A stretch of DNA of 64,000 nucleotides from Rhodobacter xanthinilyticus (GTDB taxonomy: Bacteria; Pseudomonadota; Alphaproteobacteria; Rhodobacterales; Rhodobacteraceae): contig NZ_CP017781.1 in NCBI RefSeq assembly GCF_001856665.1, positions 3,116,001 through 3,180,000 of the forward strand, in the 5' to 3' direction. Below the pieces are notes generated by a model. It was not told the origin of the DNA. It saw nothing but the letters and a program-made list of their open reading frames with translations, and searched no databases. The position numbers and the translations under genes were made by a program. This document shows positions 1-8,843 of the stretch, piece after piece. Each line of letters starts with the position of its first letter. Positions within the stretch are counted from its first letter, which is position 1.

Positions 1-1120
1 CCATCACCGCCAGCGTGCCAAGCGTCATATGCGCGTTCACATGGCCCATATGCGCCACGCGCAGAAAATCGCCCGCCTGCGGGGTGCCGGGTTCGGCCAT
101 GCCCAGCCCGATCCCGAGCGTGACCCCCGCCTTCTGCTCGGCCCAGGCACGCAACCGCGCCGCCCCGCCGCCGCCGATCCGCGCCGCGGTGACCGACGAG
201 CCCCGGAACGCCGGGTCCGCGACATTGAGCCCGAGATCGCCGCCCTGCCCCCAGGCATCGAACGCCGCCCAGACCGCGCCCGCGAGCGCCCGGTGCCGCG
301 CCCAGACATTCTCGAGCCCCTCCTCATCGAGGATCATCGCCAGCGATTCGCGCAGCCCGAAAAGGTGATGCGTCGGCGCCGTGCCCGCGAAATGCAGATA
401 ATAAGCCTCGGCAAAAATCCGCGGGTTCCAGTTCCAATAGGGCGTCGCGAGATCCGAGCCCCGGCAGGCCGCGACCGCCTTGTCCGAGACCCAGACAAAC
501 CCGAGCCCCGGCGGCACCATCAGCCCCTTCTGGCTCGCCCCCACCATCACATCGACGCCCCAGTCGTCGAACCGGAACTCATCGCAGCCGATCGAGGCCA
601 CGCAATCCACCGCCAGAAGCGCCGGGTGCCCCGCCGCATCGATCGCCGCGCGCATCGCCGCGATATCGTTGCGGATCGAGGTCGCGGTATCGACATGGGT
701 GACCAGCACCGCCTTGATCTTGCGCGCGGTATCGGCGCGCAAGGCGGCCTCGAGGCGGCCCGGGTCGGCCGGCGTCTGAAGCCCGAAATCCACCACCTCG
801 ACCTCGACCCCCATCGCGCGGGCGTGCTCGGCCCAGCCGATCCCGAACCGCCCCGTCGCCAGCACGAGCGCCTTGTCGCCGCGCGAGAAGAGGTTCGCGA
901 TCGCCGCCTCCCAGGTGCCGTGGCCGTTCGAGATATAGATCGCGACATGCCCCGAAGAGAGCGCCACCCGGCGCAAATCGGCCAAGATCTGTGCGGTCAT
1001 CTCGACGATCTCGCCCTCATAGATATTGGGCGCAGCGCGGTGCATGGCGCGCAATACGCGGTCGGGCATGGCCGAGGGGCCGGGGATGGCGAGGTAGGGG
1101 CGGCCGTGGGCGAGGCTCAT
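1..1120 (-). CDS. Class V PLP aminotransferase (serine/aspartate-glyoxylate type), 3' end outside window
   Basis: About 373 residues are visible from an ATG at 1120 with a GGAGACC-type ribosome site; the C-terminus runs off the left edge. The N-terminus reads MSLAHGRPYLAIPGPSAMPD, typical of the alanine/serine/aspartate-glyoxylate aminotransferases, and the PLP lysine lies in GASQKGLM after the DCVASIGCDE strand. The family moves an amino group from serine, alanine or aspartate to glyoxylate in the cytosol. The sequence alone does not separate an SgaA-type enzyme from a BhcA-type (beta-hydroxyaspartate cycle) enzyme, and no other bhc gene is in view. It is transcribed divergently from the ABC exporter at 1269. 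Confidence 0.85.
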   Translation of the reverse strand, partial: MSLAHGRPYLAIPGPSAMPDRVLRAMHRAAPNIYEGEIVEMTAQILADLRRVALSSGHVAIYISNGHGTWEAAIANLFSRGDKALVLATGRFGIGWAEHARAMGVEVEVVDFGLQTPADPGRLEAALRADTARKIKAVLVTHVDTATSIRNDIAAMRAAIDAAGHPALLAVDCVASIGCDEFRFDDWGVDVMVGASQKGLMVPPGLGFVWVSDKAVAACRGSDLATPYWNWNPRIFAEAYYLHFAGTAPTHHLFGLRESLAMILDEEGLENVWARHRALAGAVWAAFDAWGQGGDLGLNVADPAFRGSSVTAARIGGGGAARLRAWAEQKAGVTLGIGLGMAEPGTPQAGDFLRVAHMGHVNAHMTLGTLAVM

Positions 1121-1268
1121 GGGGGTCTCCTTCTGTGTGCCCCATCGGTAAGCCGCCGCCCCGGCGCGGTCAACGCCCGCCCGGCGGGGGGCCGCCTTGC
1201 GGGGCGCGCCTTGCTTGCCGCATCCGCGCTTTCACGCTAGACCAAGCCCACCCAACCCGAGGACGACC

Positions 1269-3017
1269 GTGGCACGCACCCTTACCCTTTACGGCTCGCG
1301 CGACCTGCTCGCCCGGATGTGGTCGGGCTACCTGCGCCCGCATTGGCCGAAAATGGCGCTCGCGGCGCTCCTGATGGTGATCGAGGGCTCGACGCTTGGC
1401 GCGCTGAGCTGGATGCTCGAGCCGCTCTTCGACAAGGTCTTCGTGGGCGGGCGGGCGGATATGATCTGGCTCGTCGGCGGCGCGATCTTCGGGCTCTTCG
1501 TGATCCGCGCGGTGACCTCGGTCGCCTCGCGCACGCTGCTCTCGGCCGTGGCGCTCGGCACCTCGACGGCGATGCAGGTGGACCTTTTGCGCCACATGCT
1601 CACCCTCGACCAACGCTTCTTCCAGGAAAACCCGCCCGGCGCGCTGATCGAGCGGGTGCAGGGCGACACGCAAGCCGTCCAGGGCGTCTGGGCGATCTTC
1701 ATCACCGGCGCGGGCCGCGATGCGGTGGCGCTCGTCTCGCTCTTTGCCGTCGCGATCTCGATCGACCCGATCTGGACGCTCGCCGCGCTGATCGGCGCGC
1801 CGCTCCTGATCCTGCCCTCGGTCGCCGCGCAACGCTATATCCGCCGCAAGACCGGCCAGATGCGCACCAATGAGGGCCTGCGCGCGACCCGCCTCGACGA
1901 GGTCTTCCACGGCATCTCGGCGGTCAAACTGAACCGGATGGAGAGCTATCAGAGCACCCGTTTCGCCCGCATCGTCGCCGAGGTCCGCCGCGCGCAGATC
2001 AAGATGGCCGCCTCGCAATCGCTGATCCCCGCGCTGATCGATGTGATCACGGGCTTTGGCTTCTTCGCGGTGCTGATGCTCGGCGGGCGCGAGATCATCG
2101 CGGGCGAGCGCACGGTGGGCGAGTTCATGTCGTTCTTCACCGCGATGTCGCTGGCCTTCCAGCCGCTGCGCCGGCTCGGCGGCCTCGCCGGCAGCTGGCA
2201 GACCGCCGCCGCCAGCCTCGAGCGCATCTACCGCCTCTTCGACACCCGCCCCTCGGTGCAAAGCCCCGCCGCGCCCCGCGCCCTGCCCGCCTCGACCGAG
2301 ATCCGCCTCGAAGATGTGCGCCTCTCCTATGACGGCACGCCGGTGCTGCGCGGCCTCAGCTTCACCGCCGAGGCCGGCAAGACCACCGCCCTCGTCGGCC
2401 CCTCCGGCGCGGGGAAAAGCACGGTTTTCAACCTGCTCACCCGGCTGATCGACCCGGAGGCCGGCCGCGTCACCGTGGGCGGCGTGGATGTGCGCGAGCT
2501 CGACCTCGCCGAGCTGCGCGGACTGTTCTCGACCGTCGCGCAGGAGGCCGCGCTCTTCGACGAGACGATCCGTGAGAATATCCTGCTCGGCCGCGAGGAT
2601 GCCTCCGCACAGGCGCTCGAGCGCGCGCTCGAGGCCGCCTATGTCGATGAATTCACCAAGGCGCTGCCCGCCGGGATCGACACCGCCGCGGGGCCGCGCG
2701 GCTCGGCGCTCTCGGGCGGCCAACGCCAGCGCGTCGCGATCGCCCGCGCGGTGCTGCGCAACGCGCCGATCCTGCTCCTCGATGAGGCCACCTCGGCGCT
2801 CGACACGGCGTCGGAGGCGAAGGTCTCCGCAGCCCTTGACCGCCTCGCCGAGGGGCGCACCACGCTCGTCATCGCCCACCGCCTCTCGACCGTGCGCGAC
2901 GCCGACAAGATCGTCGTGATCGCCGCGGGCGAGGTCGTCGAGGAGGGCACGCATGACGAGCTGCTCGCGCGCGGCGGCACCTATGCGGGCCTGTGCCGGA
3001 TGCAGCTGGTCGAATAA
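1269..3017 (+). CDS. ABC exporter, fused membrane and ATPase domains (MsbA-like)
   Basis: 582 residues. I chose the GTG at 1269 ([18 protein letters not shown]) because a GAGGA site lies just upstream; an earlier TTG would add about 24 poorly coding residues. The N-terminal half has the six-helix exporter domain. The ATPase half has Walker [10 protein letters not shown] near residue 376, signature LSGGQRQR near 481 and Walker [12 protein letters not shown] near 503. Half-transporters of this family work as dimers and flip lipids or export hydrophobic compounds; the substrate cannot be told here. The gene is followed closely by the YgfZ gene on the same strand. Confidence 0.9.
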   Translation: MARTLTLYGSRDLLARMWSGYLRPHWPKMALAALLMVIEGSTLGALSWMLEPLFDKVFVGGRADMIWLVGGAIFGLFVIRAVTSVASRTLLSAVALGTSTAMQVDLLRHMLTLDQRFFQENPPGALIERVQGDTQAVQGVWAIFITGAGRDAVALVSLFAVAISIDPIWTLAALIGAPLLILPSVAAQRYIRRKTGQMRTNEGLRATRLDEVFHGISAVKLNRMESYQSTRFARIVAEVRRAQIKMAASQSLIPALIDVITGFGFFAVLMLGGREIIAGERTVGEFMSFFTAMSLAFQPLRRLGGLAGSWQTAAASLERIYRLFDTRPSVQSPAAPRALPASTEIRLEDVRLSYDGTPVLRGLSFTAEAGKTTALVGPSGAGKSTVFNLLTRLIDPEAGRVTVGGVDVRELDLAELRGLFSTVAQEAALFDETIRENILLGREDASAQALERALEAAYVDEFTKALPAGIDTAAGPRGSALSGGQRQRVAIARAVLRNAPILLLDEATSALDTASEAKVSAALDRLAEGRTTLVIAHRLSTVRDADKIVVIAAGEVVEEGTHDELLARGGTYAGLCRMQLVE

Positions 3018-3051
3018 CCGCCCCGCCCTATATCGCGGACAGGAGGCCATG

Positions 3052-3780
3052 ATGCGCAAGATCTATGAAATCACCGGAAAGGACCGCGAACATTTCCTGC
3101 AAGGGCTGATCACCAATGACGCCCGCCGCCTCGCCGAGGGGCCGATTTACGCCGCCCTCCTGACGCCGCAGGGCAAATATCTCGCCGATTTCCTCCTCGT
3201 GCCGCGGGGCGACAGCCTGCTCTTCGACATCGACGAGAGCCTCGCCGAGGCCACGGTGAAACGCCTCGCCATGTACAAGCTGCGCGCCGATGTCACGATC
3301 ACGCCGAGCGATCTCCAGGTGGCGCGCGGCACCGGCCCCGCCCCCGAAGGCGCCGTGGCCGACCCGCGCCACCCCGCGCTCGGCTGGCGCCTCTATGGGG
3401 CCGAGACGGGCGATGATGGCTCGGATTGGGACGCGATCCGGGTCGAGAACCTGATCCCCGAAACCGGCATCGAGCTAACCCCCGAGACCTATATCCTCGA
3501 GGCGGGCTTCGAGCGGCTGCACGGCGTCGATTTCCGCAAGGGCTGTTACGTCGGCCAGGAGGTCACCGCGCGGATGAAACACAAGACCGAGCTGCGCAAG
3601 GGCCTCGCGCGGCTGCGCATCGAGGGCGCGGCGCCGGTGGGCAGCGAGATCACCGACGCCGAGGGCCGCGCGGCGGGCACGCTCTACACCCAGGCCGGCG
3701 GCTTCGCGCTTGCGCATCTGCGGTTTGATCGCGCCGAGGGGCCGCTGCTGGCCGGCACTGCCCGCCTCACCCGCCCCTGA
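3052..3780 (+). CDS. ygfZ: YgfZ/CAF17-type folate-binding Fe-S maturation protein
   Basis: 242 residues. The family signature KGCYVGQE is at about residues 163-170, with the GcvT-like fold around it. YgfZ uses tetrahydrofolate to help build or repair certain Fe-S enzymes, including the radical-SAM enzyme MiaB. Two consecutive ATGs (3049 and 3052) follow an AGGAGG at 3041-3046; the second has the better spacing and is used. Only 34 bases separate it from the ABC exporter upstream, so the two are probably co-transcribed. Confidence 0.9.
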   Translation: MRKIYEITGKDREHFLQGLITNDARRLAEGPIYAALLTPQGKYLADFLLVPRGDSLLFDIDESLAEATVKRLAMYKLRADVTITPSDLQVARGTGPAPEGAVADPRHPALGWRLYGAETGDDGSDWDAIRVENLIPETGIELTPETYILEAGFERLHGVDFRKGCYVGQEVTARMKHKTELRKGLARLRIEGAAPVGSEITDAEGRAAGTLYTQAGGFALAHLRFDRAEGPLLAGTARLTRP

Positions 3781-3887
3781 CGCGGCGCGGCGTTAGCGTT
3801 CACGTTTGCGCGACCATCCCGCCCTGCGCCCGCCCGGGCCGCGGCGGAAATCACGTCGAAGTTTATCGGATTTTTGCGATCTCGTGG

Positions 3888-3916
3888 TTGATTGGTAGGC
3901 CCAAGCGTCTATATAT
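3888..3916 (+). promoter_or_regulatory. Candidate sigma-70 promoter for the small gene at 4072
   Basis: TTGATT (3888-3893) is followed after about 16-17 bases by TATATA/ATATAT (3910-3916). This is the most promoter-like stretch in the 291-base gap between ygfZ and the gene at 4072. It would give a leader of about 150 bases. Pattern match only. Confidence 0.35.
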
Positions 3917-3947
3917 GCCGGGTTGCGACGAGAGAGGGCGACTAAAT

Positions 3948-3974
3948 CCTGTGACAGGTATGCGCTAGACGCAT
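3948..3974 (+). promoter_or_regulatory. Two adjacent dyads in the leader of the small gene
   Basis: CCTGTGACAGG (3948-3958) is an 11-base perfect dyad. It is followed at once by ATGCG-ctaga-CGCAT (3960-3974), a five-pair stem with a five-base loop. Both lie between the candidate promoter and the start at 4072, so they could be a protein-binding site or leader structure. Confidence 0.3.
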
Positions 3975-4071
3975 GACTGCCATGACTTAGGGGGCATATC
4001 GAATCGGGGCCCAAGCGCCCTAGATGCTCTGCACGCCAGGAAACGCAAGAGCAATAACAAAGGACGGAATA

Positions 4072-4392
4072 ATGCGCGATTTCGTTGACGGCTCCGCATT
4101 CAATTACGAGCAAGGCCAACGCGCCCGCAAACTCTTTGCGGCCGTCGTTCTCGCCGCGCTCGATGATGCGATTGCCGATGACAAGAAATATGGCAACGGC
4201 CCCGAGCAGATCGCCCGCTGGGCGCGCTCGCGTGACGGGCGCGAGGTGCTGTCCTGCGCCGGGATCGACCCGAACGAGCGCGTTGTGAAGGGCCTGATGG
4301 AGTTCGTCTCCAAAGGCGTGCGCACCTCGGTCGCGCTGTCGCGCGAAGAGAGCGAACGTCGCATGGCGGCGGAAGAAGCCGAGGCGGCCTGA
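4072..4392 (+). CDS. Conserved small Rhodobacterales protein of unknown function
   Basis: 106 residues, beginning MRDFVDGSAFNYEQGQRARK at an ATG preceded by AAGGACGG. It is soluble, charged, probably all-helical and has no signal peptide. The sequence resembles a small conserved family that I remember from Rhodobacterales genomes (possibly DUF6280; this label is from memory). It has its own long upstream region and a strong terminator, so it looks like a well-regulated single-gene unit. No function can be assigned. Confidence 0.8.
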   Translation: MRDFVDGSAFNYEQGQRARKLFAAVVLAALDDAIADDKKYGNGPEQIARWARSRDGREVLSCAGIDPNERVVKGLMEFVSKGVRTSVALSREESERRMAAEEAEAA

Positions 4393-4411
4393 CCCCCGCC
4401 CCGGCATGGCG

Positions 4412-4445
4412 AAAAGGCGCGCCCGCGGGCGCGCCTTTTGCTTTT
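4412..4445 (+). terminator. Intrinsic terminator after the small gene
   Basis: A perfect 28-base palindrome at 4412-4439 (arms AAAAGGCGCGCCC and its complement) is followed by TGCTTTT. It also reads as a terminator on the minus strand, where it would lie beyond the end of the PopZ-like gene, so it is probably bidirectional. Confidence 0.85.
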
Positions 4446-4461
4446 CCCGCGCCGCGAGAGG

Positions 4462-5469
4462 TTACTCGAAATCGCGGCTGGTCAACGCGCGCTGGATCTC
4501 GCGCCGCACGAGCTTGCGCACATTGCGCGTGATCCGCTCGCCCAAAGTGCCCTGCAGCTCGGCGCGGATCATCTGAGCCACCATCTGGCGCAGCATCTCC
4601 TCGTCGATCAGCCCCTCGGCAACGAGATCGGGGCCGCCCTCCTCCGCCGCGTCGATATCGGCGAATTCCGCATCGAGATCATCCTCGGCCAGCGCCTCGC
4701 GCAGGCTCTCGTAGCTCGAGCGCAGCCCCGCCGCAGCCGGCGCCTCGACATGCGCGTCCGACAGATGCAGCCGCGTGGGCGCCTCCTGCTCGTCGCTCCA
4801 ATCGAGCGCCTCATCCGCCTCGGCCCAGGCCGCATCCTGCAAATCCGGGTCGCCCGGCGCTTCGTAAGACACCGCCTCGGCGAGCTCGTCCACAGGCTCG
4901 GGGCTCTGCGCCACATCGGCCTCCATCGCCGCCTCCTCCTGCGCCCCATCGGGCGCCTGCGCGGCCTCGACCGCCTCCACCTCGGGCGGCAGCTCGGTCA
5001 GCGGCTCGGTCCCCTCCGGCGCAAAGTCATGCCCCTCATCGGGCTCGAACTCGATCTCGTTCTCCGCGACCAGCGCCTCCATCTGCGCGATCGTCGACTC
5101 GAGCCGGCTCAGCTCCTGCCCGATGTCTTCCTCCTGCGCGGCCGCCGCCGCCCCATCGAAAGCCGGGTCGACGAGCGCGAGCGGCGCCTCCGGCTCGGGC
5201 TCCGGCTCGGGCTCAGGGGCCACCTCGGGGGCCTCCGCCTCCGCCTCACCGATCCGCTGCGCCGGGGTCAGAACGAGGCACTCGACCTCAACCTCCGGCA
5301 CATTGTGGACCGCCTCGACCAGCGCCTCGACCTCCGGCAGCTCGGCCGCCTCGACAGGCGCCGGCTCCGGCGCGGGGCGCCGATGCGTCACCGCGATATC
5401 CTCCGACACCAGCCGGCGAATCGACGAAAGCACGTCTTCGATTTCGATCTGTTTTCCGAGCTCAGACAT
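4462..5469 (-). CDS. PopZ/DUF2497-like acidic polar-organising protein
   Basis: About 335 residues. The N-terminal motif EIEDVLSSIRRLVSED closely resembles the opening helix of PopZ (EEILASIRRIISED in Caulobacter). A long middle region is very rich in Glu, Ala and Pro with runs such as EPEPEPEPE. The last about 50 residues form a basic amphipathic helix pair ending IQRALTSRDFE. This is the PopZ plan: interaction helix, disordered acidic linker, oligomerisation helices. PopZ forms polar condensates that anchor ParB and other factors. Two ATGs (5472, 5469) follow GGAG; the second is better spaced. The assignment rests on short motifs and architecture. Confidence 0.6.
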   Translation of the reverse strand: MSELGKQIEIEDVLSSIRRLVSEDIAVTHRRPAPEPAPVEAAELPEVEALVEAVHNVPEVEVECLVLTPAQRIGEAEAEAPEVAPEPEPEPEPEAPLALVDPAFDGAAAAAQEEDIGQELSRLESTIAQMEALVAENEIEFEPDEGHDFAPEGTEPLTELPPEVEAVEAAQAPDGAQEEAAMEADVAQSPEPVDELAEAVSYEAPGDPDLQDAAWAEADEALDWSDEQEAPTRLHLSDAHVEAPAAAGLRSSYESLREALAEDDLDAEFADIDAAEEGGPDLVAEGLIDEEMLRQMVAQMIRAELQGTLGERITRNVRKLVRREIQRALTSRDFE

Positions 5470-5553
5470 CATGCTCCAATCCTGCTGCGAGCGCGGCCGC
5501 CTGTCCAGCCCCGTCGCCCGATTTCTCCGCCGCCGGGCAGAGATACAACGCGC

Positions 5554-5583
5554 AGCACAAAGCCCGCGACACTGCCGCGGGCT
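5554..5583 (-). terminator. Terminator downstream of tolC
   Basis: Read on the minus strand, AGCCCGCG-GCAGTGT-CGCGGGCT (5583-5561) forms an eight-pair stem followed by TTTGTG. It lies 22 bases past the tolC stop. Confidence 0.65.
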
Positions 5584-5605
5584 TCGCTCCGGCCGAAACC
5601 GCGGC

Positions 5606-6982
5606 TCAGTTCTTGCCGATCGCCTGCATCACGCGGTCAAGGCTCTTGCCGCGGGTGGAGGTATAGGGCGCATTCTTGACGGCGTTGTAATAGGCCGCCG
5701 GGTCATAAGTCGGGATGCCGAGCTTCAGATCGGTCACCGTCAGAAGACCCATAGCAGACAGAAGTTGATAATAGGCTACCTGCAGCTTGGCCTCCGCATC
5801 GATCCGCGAGGCCCGCGCATCGAGCAGCGTCTGCTCCGCATCGAGCACATCAAGCGTCGTGCGCGCGCCGAGCGTGGCCTCTTCCTTCACGCCGTCATAG
5901 GCGATCTGCGCGGCCTGGCTTTGCTCGGCATAGGCGCGGATCTGCGCGCGATAGACATCGATCTGCGCCCAGGCCTGCGCCACGCTGTCCGAGAGCTCAA
6001 CGCCTGCCTGTTGCAGCGTCGCCCGCGCGCTCGCGGCATTCGCGATCGCCTGACGATGTGCCGACGGCAGAGCCCCGCCCGAATAGATCGTCTGGCTCAG
6101 CCCGATCGTCGCCTGCTGGGTCTCGTAGCCGCCCTCGTCATTCTTCAGCGCCATCGAGCCGGTGATCTTCGGCAGCCGCTGCGCCGCCGCCGCCTGCACC
6201 GCCAGATCATAGGCCGAGACCGAATGTTGCGCCTGCTTGATCGCGGGGTGATTGCGCAGCGCGACCGAGCGCGCCTCGTCGAGCGATTTGGGCAGCTTCG
6301 GCGCCTTCGGCAGCGCGGCGAGCGATTGCGGGTAATGGCCGACGGCCGCCTTGTAGGCCTCCCGCGCGACCTGATAATTCCCGCGCGCCGCCGCGAGCGT
6401 GGCCCGCGCCGCGGCGAGCTGCGCCTCGGCCTGCGACACGTCGGTCTTGGTGACCTCGCCCACATCGAACCGATCCTGCGTCGCCTTCAGCTCCTCGCCG
6501 ATCACGCGCACCGAATTCTCGTTGATCGCGACCTGCTCGGCGGTGCTCTTCACGCTGGTATAGGCGCTGATCGCCGAGAGCAGCACATCTTGCTCGACCG
6601 AGCGCAGCGCCTCGCGGGTGGCCAGCACCGATTCCTTCTGGATATCGACCGCGAGCCGGTTGCGCCCGAAATCCCACAGCGTCATCGACGCCGCGAGCGA
6701 CACGCTGCCCGATTGCCGATCAAGGTTCGGTGCGGTGTCGAGCCGGGTGTAGCCATAATCGGCCGTCCATTGCAGCACCGGGCGCAGCGCCGCGACCGCG
6801 GTCGCCACATCTTCATCGGCGGCGCGCAGCACGGCGCGGTTCTTCTCGAGCAGGTGCGAATTGCGATAGGCCGAAACCAGCGCGTCGGCGAGCGTTTCGG
6901 CGCTCGCGACGGCCGGCGCGGCGATCAGCCCGACAACCGCCGTTACGGCGAGCAAAAGGGGTTTCAGGGTCTTGCGCGTCAT
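5606..6982 (-). CDS. tolC: TolC-family outer-membrane efflux channel
   Basis: 458 residues from the ATG at 6982 (MTRKTLKPLLLAVTAVVGLI), chosen because GAGG lies upstream and a normal signal peptide ending AVASA follows. The rest is the duplicated alpha-helical TolC repeat with conserved blocks such as LWDFGRNR, QDRFDVGEVTKTDVSQAEAQL and ARTTLDVLDAEQTLLDAR. TolC proteins trimerise in the outer membrane and give the exit duct for type I secretion and RND or ABC efflux. The RND pump at 42.7-47.9 kb has no channel gene of its own and could use this one (inference). It lies downstream of pcm on the same strand. Confidence 0.93.
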   Translation of the reverse strand: MTRKTLKPLLLAVTAVVGLIAAPAVASAETLADALVSAYRNSHLLEKNRAVLRAADEDVATAVAALRPVLQWTADYGYTRLDTAPNLDRQSGSVSLAASMTLWDFGRNRLAVDIQKESVLATREALRSVEQDVLLSAISAYTSVKSTAEQVAINENSVRVIGEELKATQDRFDVGEVTKTDVSQAEAQLAAARATLAAARGNYQVAREAYKAAVGHYPQSLAALPKAPKLPKSLDEARSVALRNHPAIKQAQHSVSAYDLAVQAAAAQRLPKITGSMALKNDEGGYETQQATIGLSQTIYSGGALPSAHRQAIANAASARATLQQAGVELSDSVAQAWAQIDVYRAQIRAYAEQSQAAQIAYDGVKEEATLGARTTLDVLDAEQTLLDARASRIDAEAKLQVAYYQLLSAMGLLTVTDLKLGIPTYDPAAYYNAVKNAPYTSTRGKSLDRVMQAIGKN

Positions 6983-7098
6983 GCCTCGGTCCTCACTGGG
7001 TTTTGCCATTCGACTTCTACGGTCGAGCGGTGCCGGGCCGCCGCGGCGCCCCAGACATTCAGTTTATTCTATATGACCCTGGCGAGGCTTTGTCACGC

Positions 7099-7749
7099 TC
7101 AGAGCACGAAACCTTTTGCCGCAGCAAAGCCCGCCAGCAGCGGCGCGGTCGCGTTGAACGCGTAGCGCCAGCTCACCTCGCCATCGATCTTGCGGCCGAT
7201 GCGCACGGTGCCGAGCGCGCCCTCCATGAACAGCGCCGCGATTCGGCCGCCCTCCTTGAGCTGCGCGAGCAGCGCCGCCGGCACCTCTTCGACGCCGCCC
7301 TCGATGATGATCGCATCATAGGGCCCGTGCTTGGCCGAGCCCTCGACGAGCGCGCCGGCCACCACCGCGACATTGTCGCAGCCCGCCTGCGCGAGCGCCG
7401 CCTCGGCCTGCGCGGCGAGATCGCCCTCTTCGAGCGCGACCACGGCTTCCGCCATCCGCGCGATCACCGCCGCCGAATAGCCGAGCCCGCAGCCGATATC
7501 GAGCACGAGATCGGTCGGCTGAATGTCGAGCGCATCGAGCATTTTCGAGAAGTTGCGAGCCTCGAGGATCACCCGGCCCGGCGCGACGGAGATGTTCTCG
7601 CCGACATAGGCGGCCTCACGGCGCGCGGCGGGCACGAAATCCTCGCGCGCGACGGCGAGCATCGCCTCGATGATCGGGAATTTCGTCACGTCATTGGGGC
7701 GGACCTGCGTATCCACCATCATGGTGCGGCGCGTGGCGAAATCTTGCAT
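7099..7749 (-). CDS. pcm: Protein-L-isoaspartate O-methyltransferase family
   Basis: 216 residues from the ATG at 7749 ([20 protein letters not shown]). The SAM-binding motif is [15 protein letters not shown] at about residues 83-97, followed by later Rossmann strands ([14 protein letters not shown]). The [12 protein letters not shown] opening is typical of the alphaproteobacterial branch found next to tolC. The family methylates isoaspartyl residues to start protein repair; this branch deviates from E. coli Pcm in motif I, so the true substrate is less certain. It is 116 bases upstream of tolC. Confidence 0.82.
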   Translation of the reverse strand: MQDFATRRTMMVDTQVRPNDVTKFPIIEAMLAVAREDFVPAARREAAYVGENISVAPGRVILEARNFSKMLDALDIQPTDLVLDIGCGLGYSAAVIARMAEAVVALEEGDLAAQAEAALAQAGCDNVAVVAGALVEGSAKHGPYDAIIIEGGVEEVPAALLAQLKEGGRIAALFMEGALGTVRIGRKIDGEVSWRYAFNATAPLLAGFAAAKGFVL

Positions 7750-7931
7750 GTCTGAACTCTTCGGTCTGGATGTGCCTGAGAGGCGTTTTGCCACAGAACC
7801 CCGTGCGGAGCAACATGCCACAGACATCGCCCCCGCGCGCGCGGCCCCCCTGTTGCTCCGAGGTTTCAGCCACACGCATTGCCCCCTTGCGCGGGCGCGC
7901 GCGATCCATTAGGTGAGTTGCACCTTGAGCT

Positions 7932-8005
7932 GGCGGGTTGGCGGAGAGGTTACGCAGCGGATTGCAAATCCGTGAAGACCGGTTCGATTCCGGTACCCGC
8001 CTCCA
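7932..8005 (+). tRNA. tRNA-Cys (GCA), CCA encoded
   Basis: The acceptor arms GGCGGGT (7932-7938) and ACCCGCC (7995-8001) pair fully. Discriminator T is followed by an encoded CCA (8003-8005). The anticodon stem CGGAT/ATCCG encloses the loop with GCA at 7964-7966, and the T arm carries GGTTCGATTCC. Cys identity agrees with U73 and the GCA anticodon. Confidence 0.97.
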
Positions 8006-8133
8006 AGCTCTCACGCGCCTCTCTTGCAAACCGGCGTGACACGATCCCCCAGCCACACCATCAGCCCGCTTTACAGACCGCGAGCTGAGCCGCTAGCGTC
8101 CGGGGCATTGGCTGACGCAAGGGTATCTTCGAA

Positions 8134-8655
8134 ATGATTCAGTGGGTTTTGCAGCAGGTTCTCGCGCGGGCGGAGGCCCGCATCGGCGTCCGGCTTGATT
8201 ATGCGCGCCAGATCGCCCGGACCGACCTCGGGCTGATGCTGCGCTACGGCAAGATCTTCGGCTTCCTCGACCCGAACCGGAAGGTGCCGGCGGCGGCCTA
8301 TCATGTCGCGCGCCTGCGCGGGGCGATCAGCGCCGATTGCGGCACCTGCGTGGAGGCGGAGATCAATCTGGCCAAGGCCGCGGGCCTCTCGCCGGAGGTG
8401 ATCGGCGCGGCGCTGCGCGCAGATCATGCGGGGCTGGGCGAGGATCTGGCGGCGGTGGCGCGGCTGGCGGATGCGGTCGTGCGCGACCGGGTCGACGCAC
8501 CGGAAGACCGCGAGCGGGTGCGGCGTGCCTTTGGCGAGGCGGGGCTGATCGAGCTGAGCTATGCGATGACCGGCGCCGCGCTCTTGCCGGGGGTGAAGCG
8601 CGCGATGGGCTATGCCACGGTGTGCAGCCTCGACACGCTGCGCAAGCTGGCCTGA
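8134..8655 (+). CDS. Carboxymuconolactone decarboxylase/AhpD-like protein
   Basis: 173 residues, alpha-helical, with a CxxC motif in SADCGTCVEAEINLAKAAG followed by the LSPEVIGAAL helix, as in the CMD/AhpD superfamily. AhpD-type proteins use the CxxC and a following His as a disulfide relay; here the His position is occupied by acidic residues, so classical AhpD chemistry is doubtful. No partner peroxidase gene is nearby. It starts 128 bases after tRNA-Cys and has only a weak ribosome site (AAGGG). Confidence 0.65.
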   Translation: MIQWVLQQVLARAEARIGVRLDYARQIARTDLGLMLRYGKIFGFLDPNRKVPAAAYHVARLRGAISADCGTCVEAEINLAKAAGLSPEVIGAALRADHAGLGEDLAAVARLADAVVRDRVDAPEDRERVRRAFGEAGLIELSYAMTGAALLPGVKRAMGYATVCSLDTLRKLA

Positions 8656-8666
8656 GCGCCGCCGGC

Positions 8667-8843
8667 CTAGGCGCCCGCGTCCGGGCGGGGTTTTGCCGCC
8701 CCCCCACGCGCGCCCCGGCAGCGCTCCGAGCAATAGCGCACCTGCTCCCAGTCGCGCGCCCATTTGCGCCGCCAGCTGAAGGGGCGCCCGCAGACCGCGC
8801 AGATCTTCACCGGCAGATCCGATTTGCGCCGCGCCTTCACCAT
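8667..8843 (-). CDS. DUF2256 zinc-ribbon small protein
   Basis: 58 residues from the ATG at 8843. The core [20 protein letters not shown] followed by VRYCSERCR gives two Cys pairs (CxxC and CxxxC) that should bind zinc, which is the DUF2256 hallmark. The function of this family is unknown. The start overlaps the end of the SDR gene upstream (stop 8839-8837), so the two are translationally coupled. Confidence 0.85.
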   Translation of the reverse strand: MVKARRKSDLPVKICAVCGRPFSWRRKWARDWEQVRYCSERCRGARGGAAKPRPDAGA

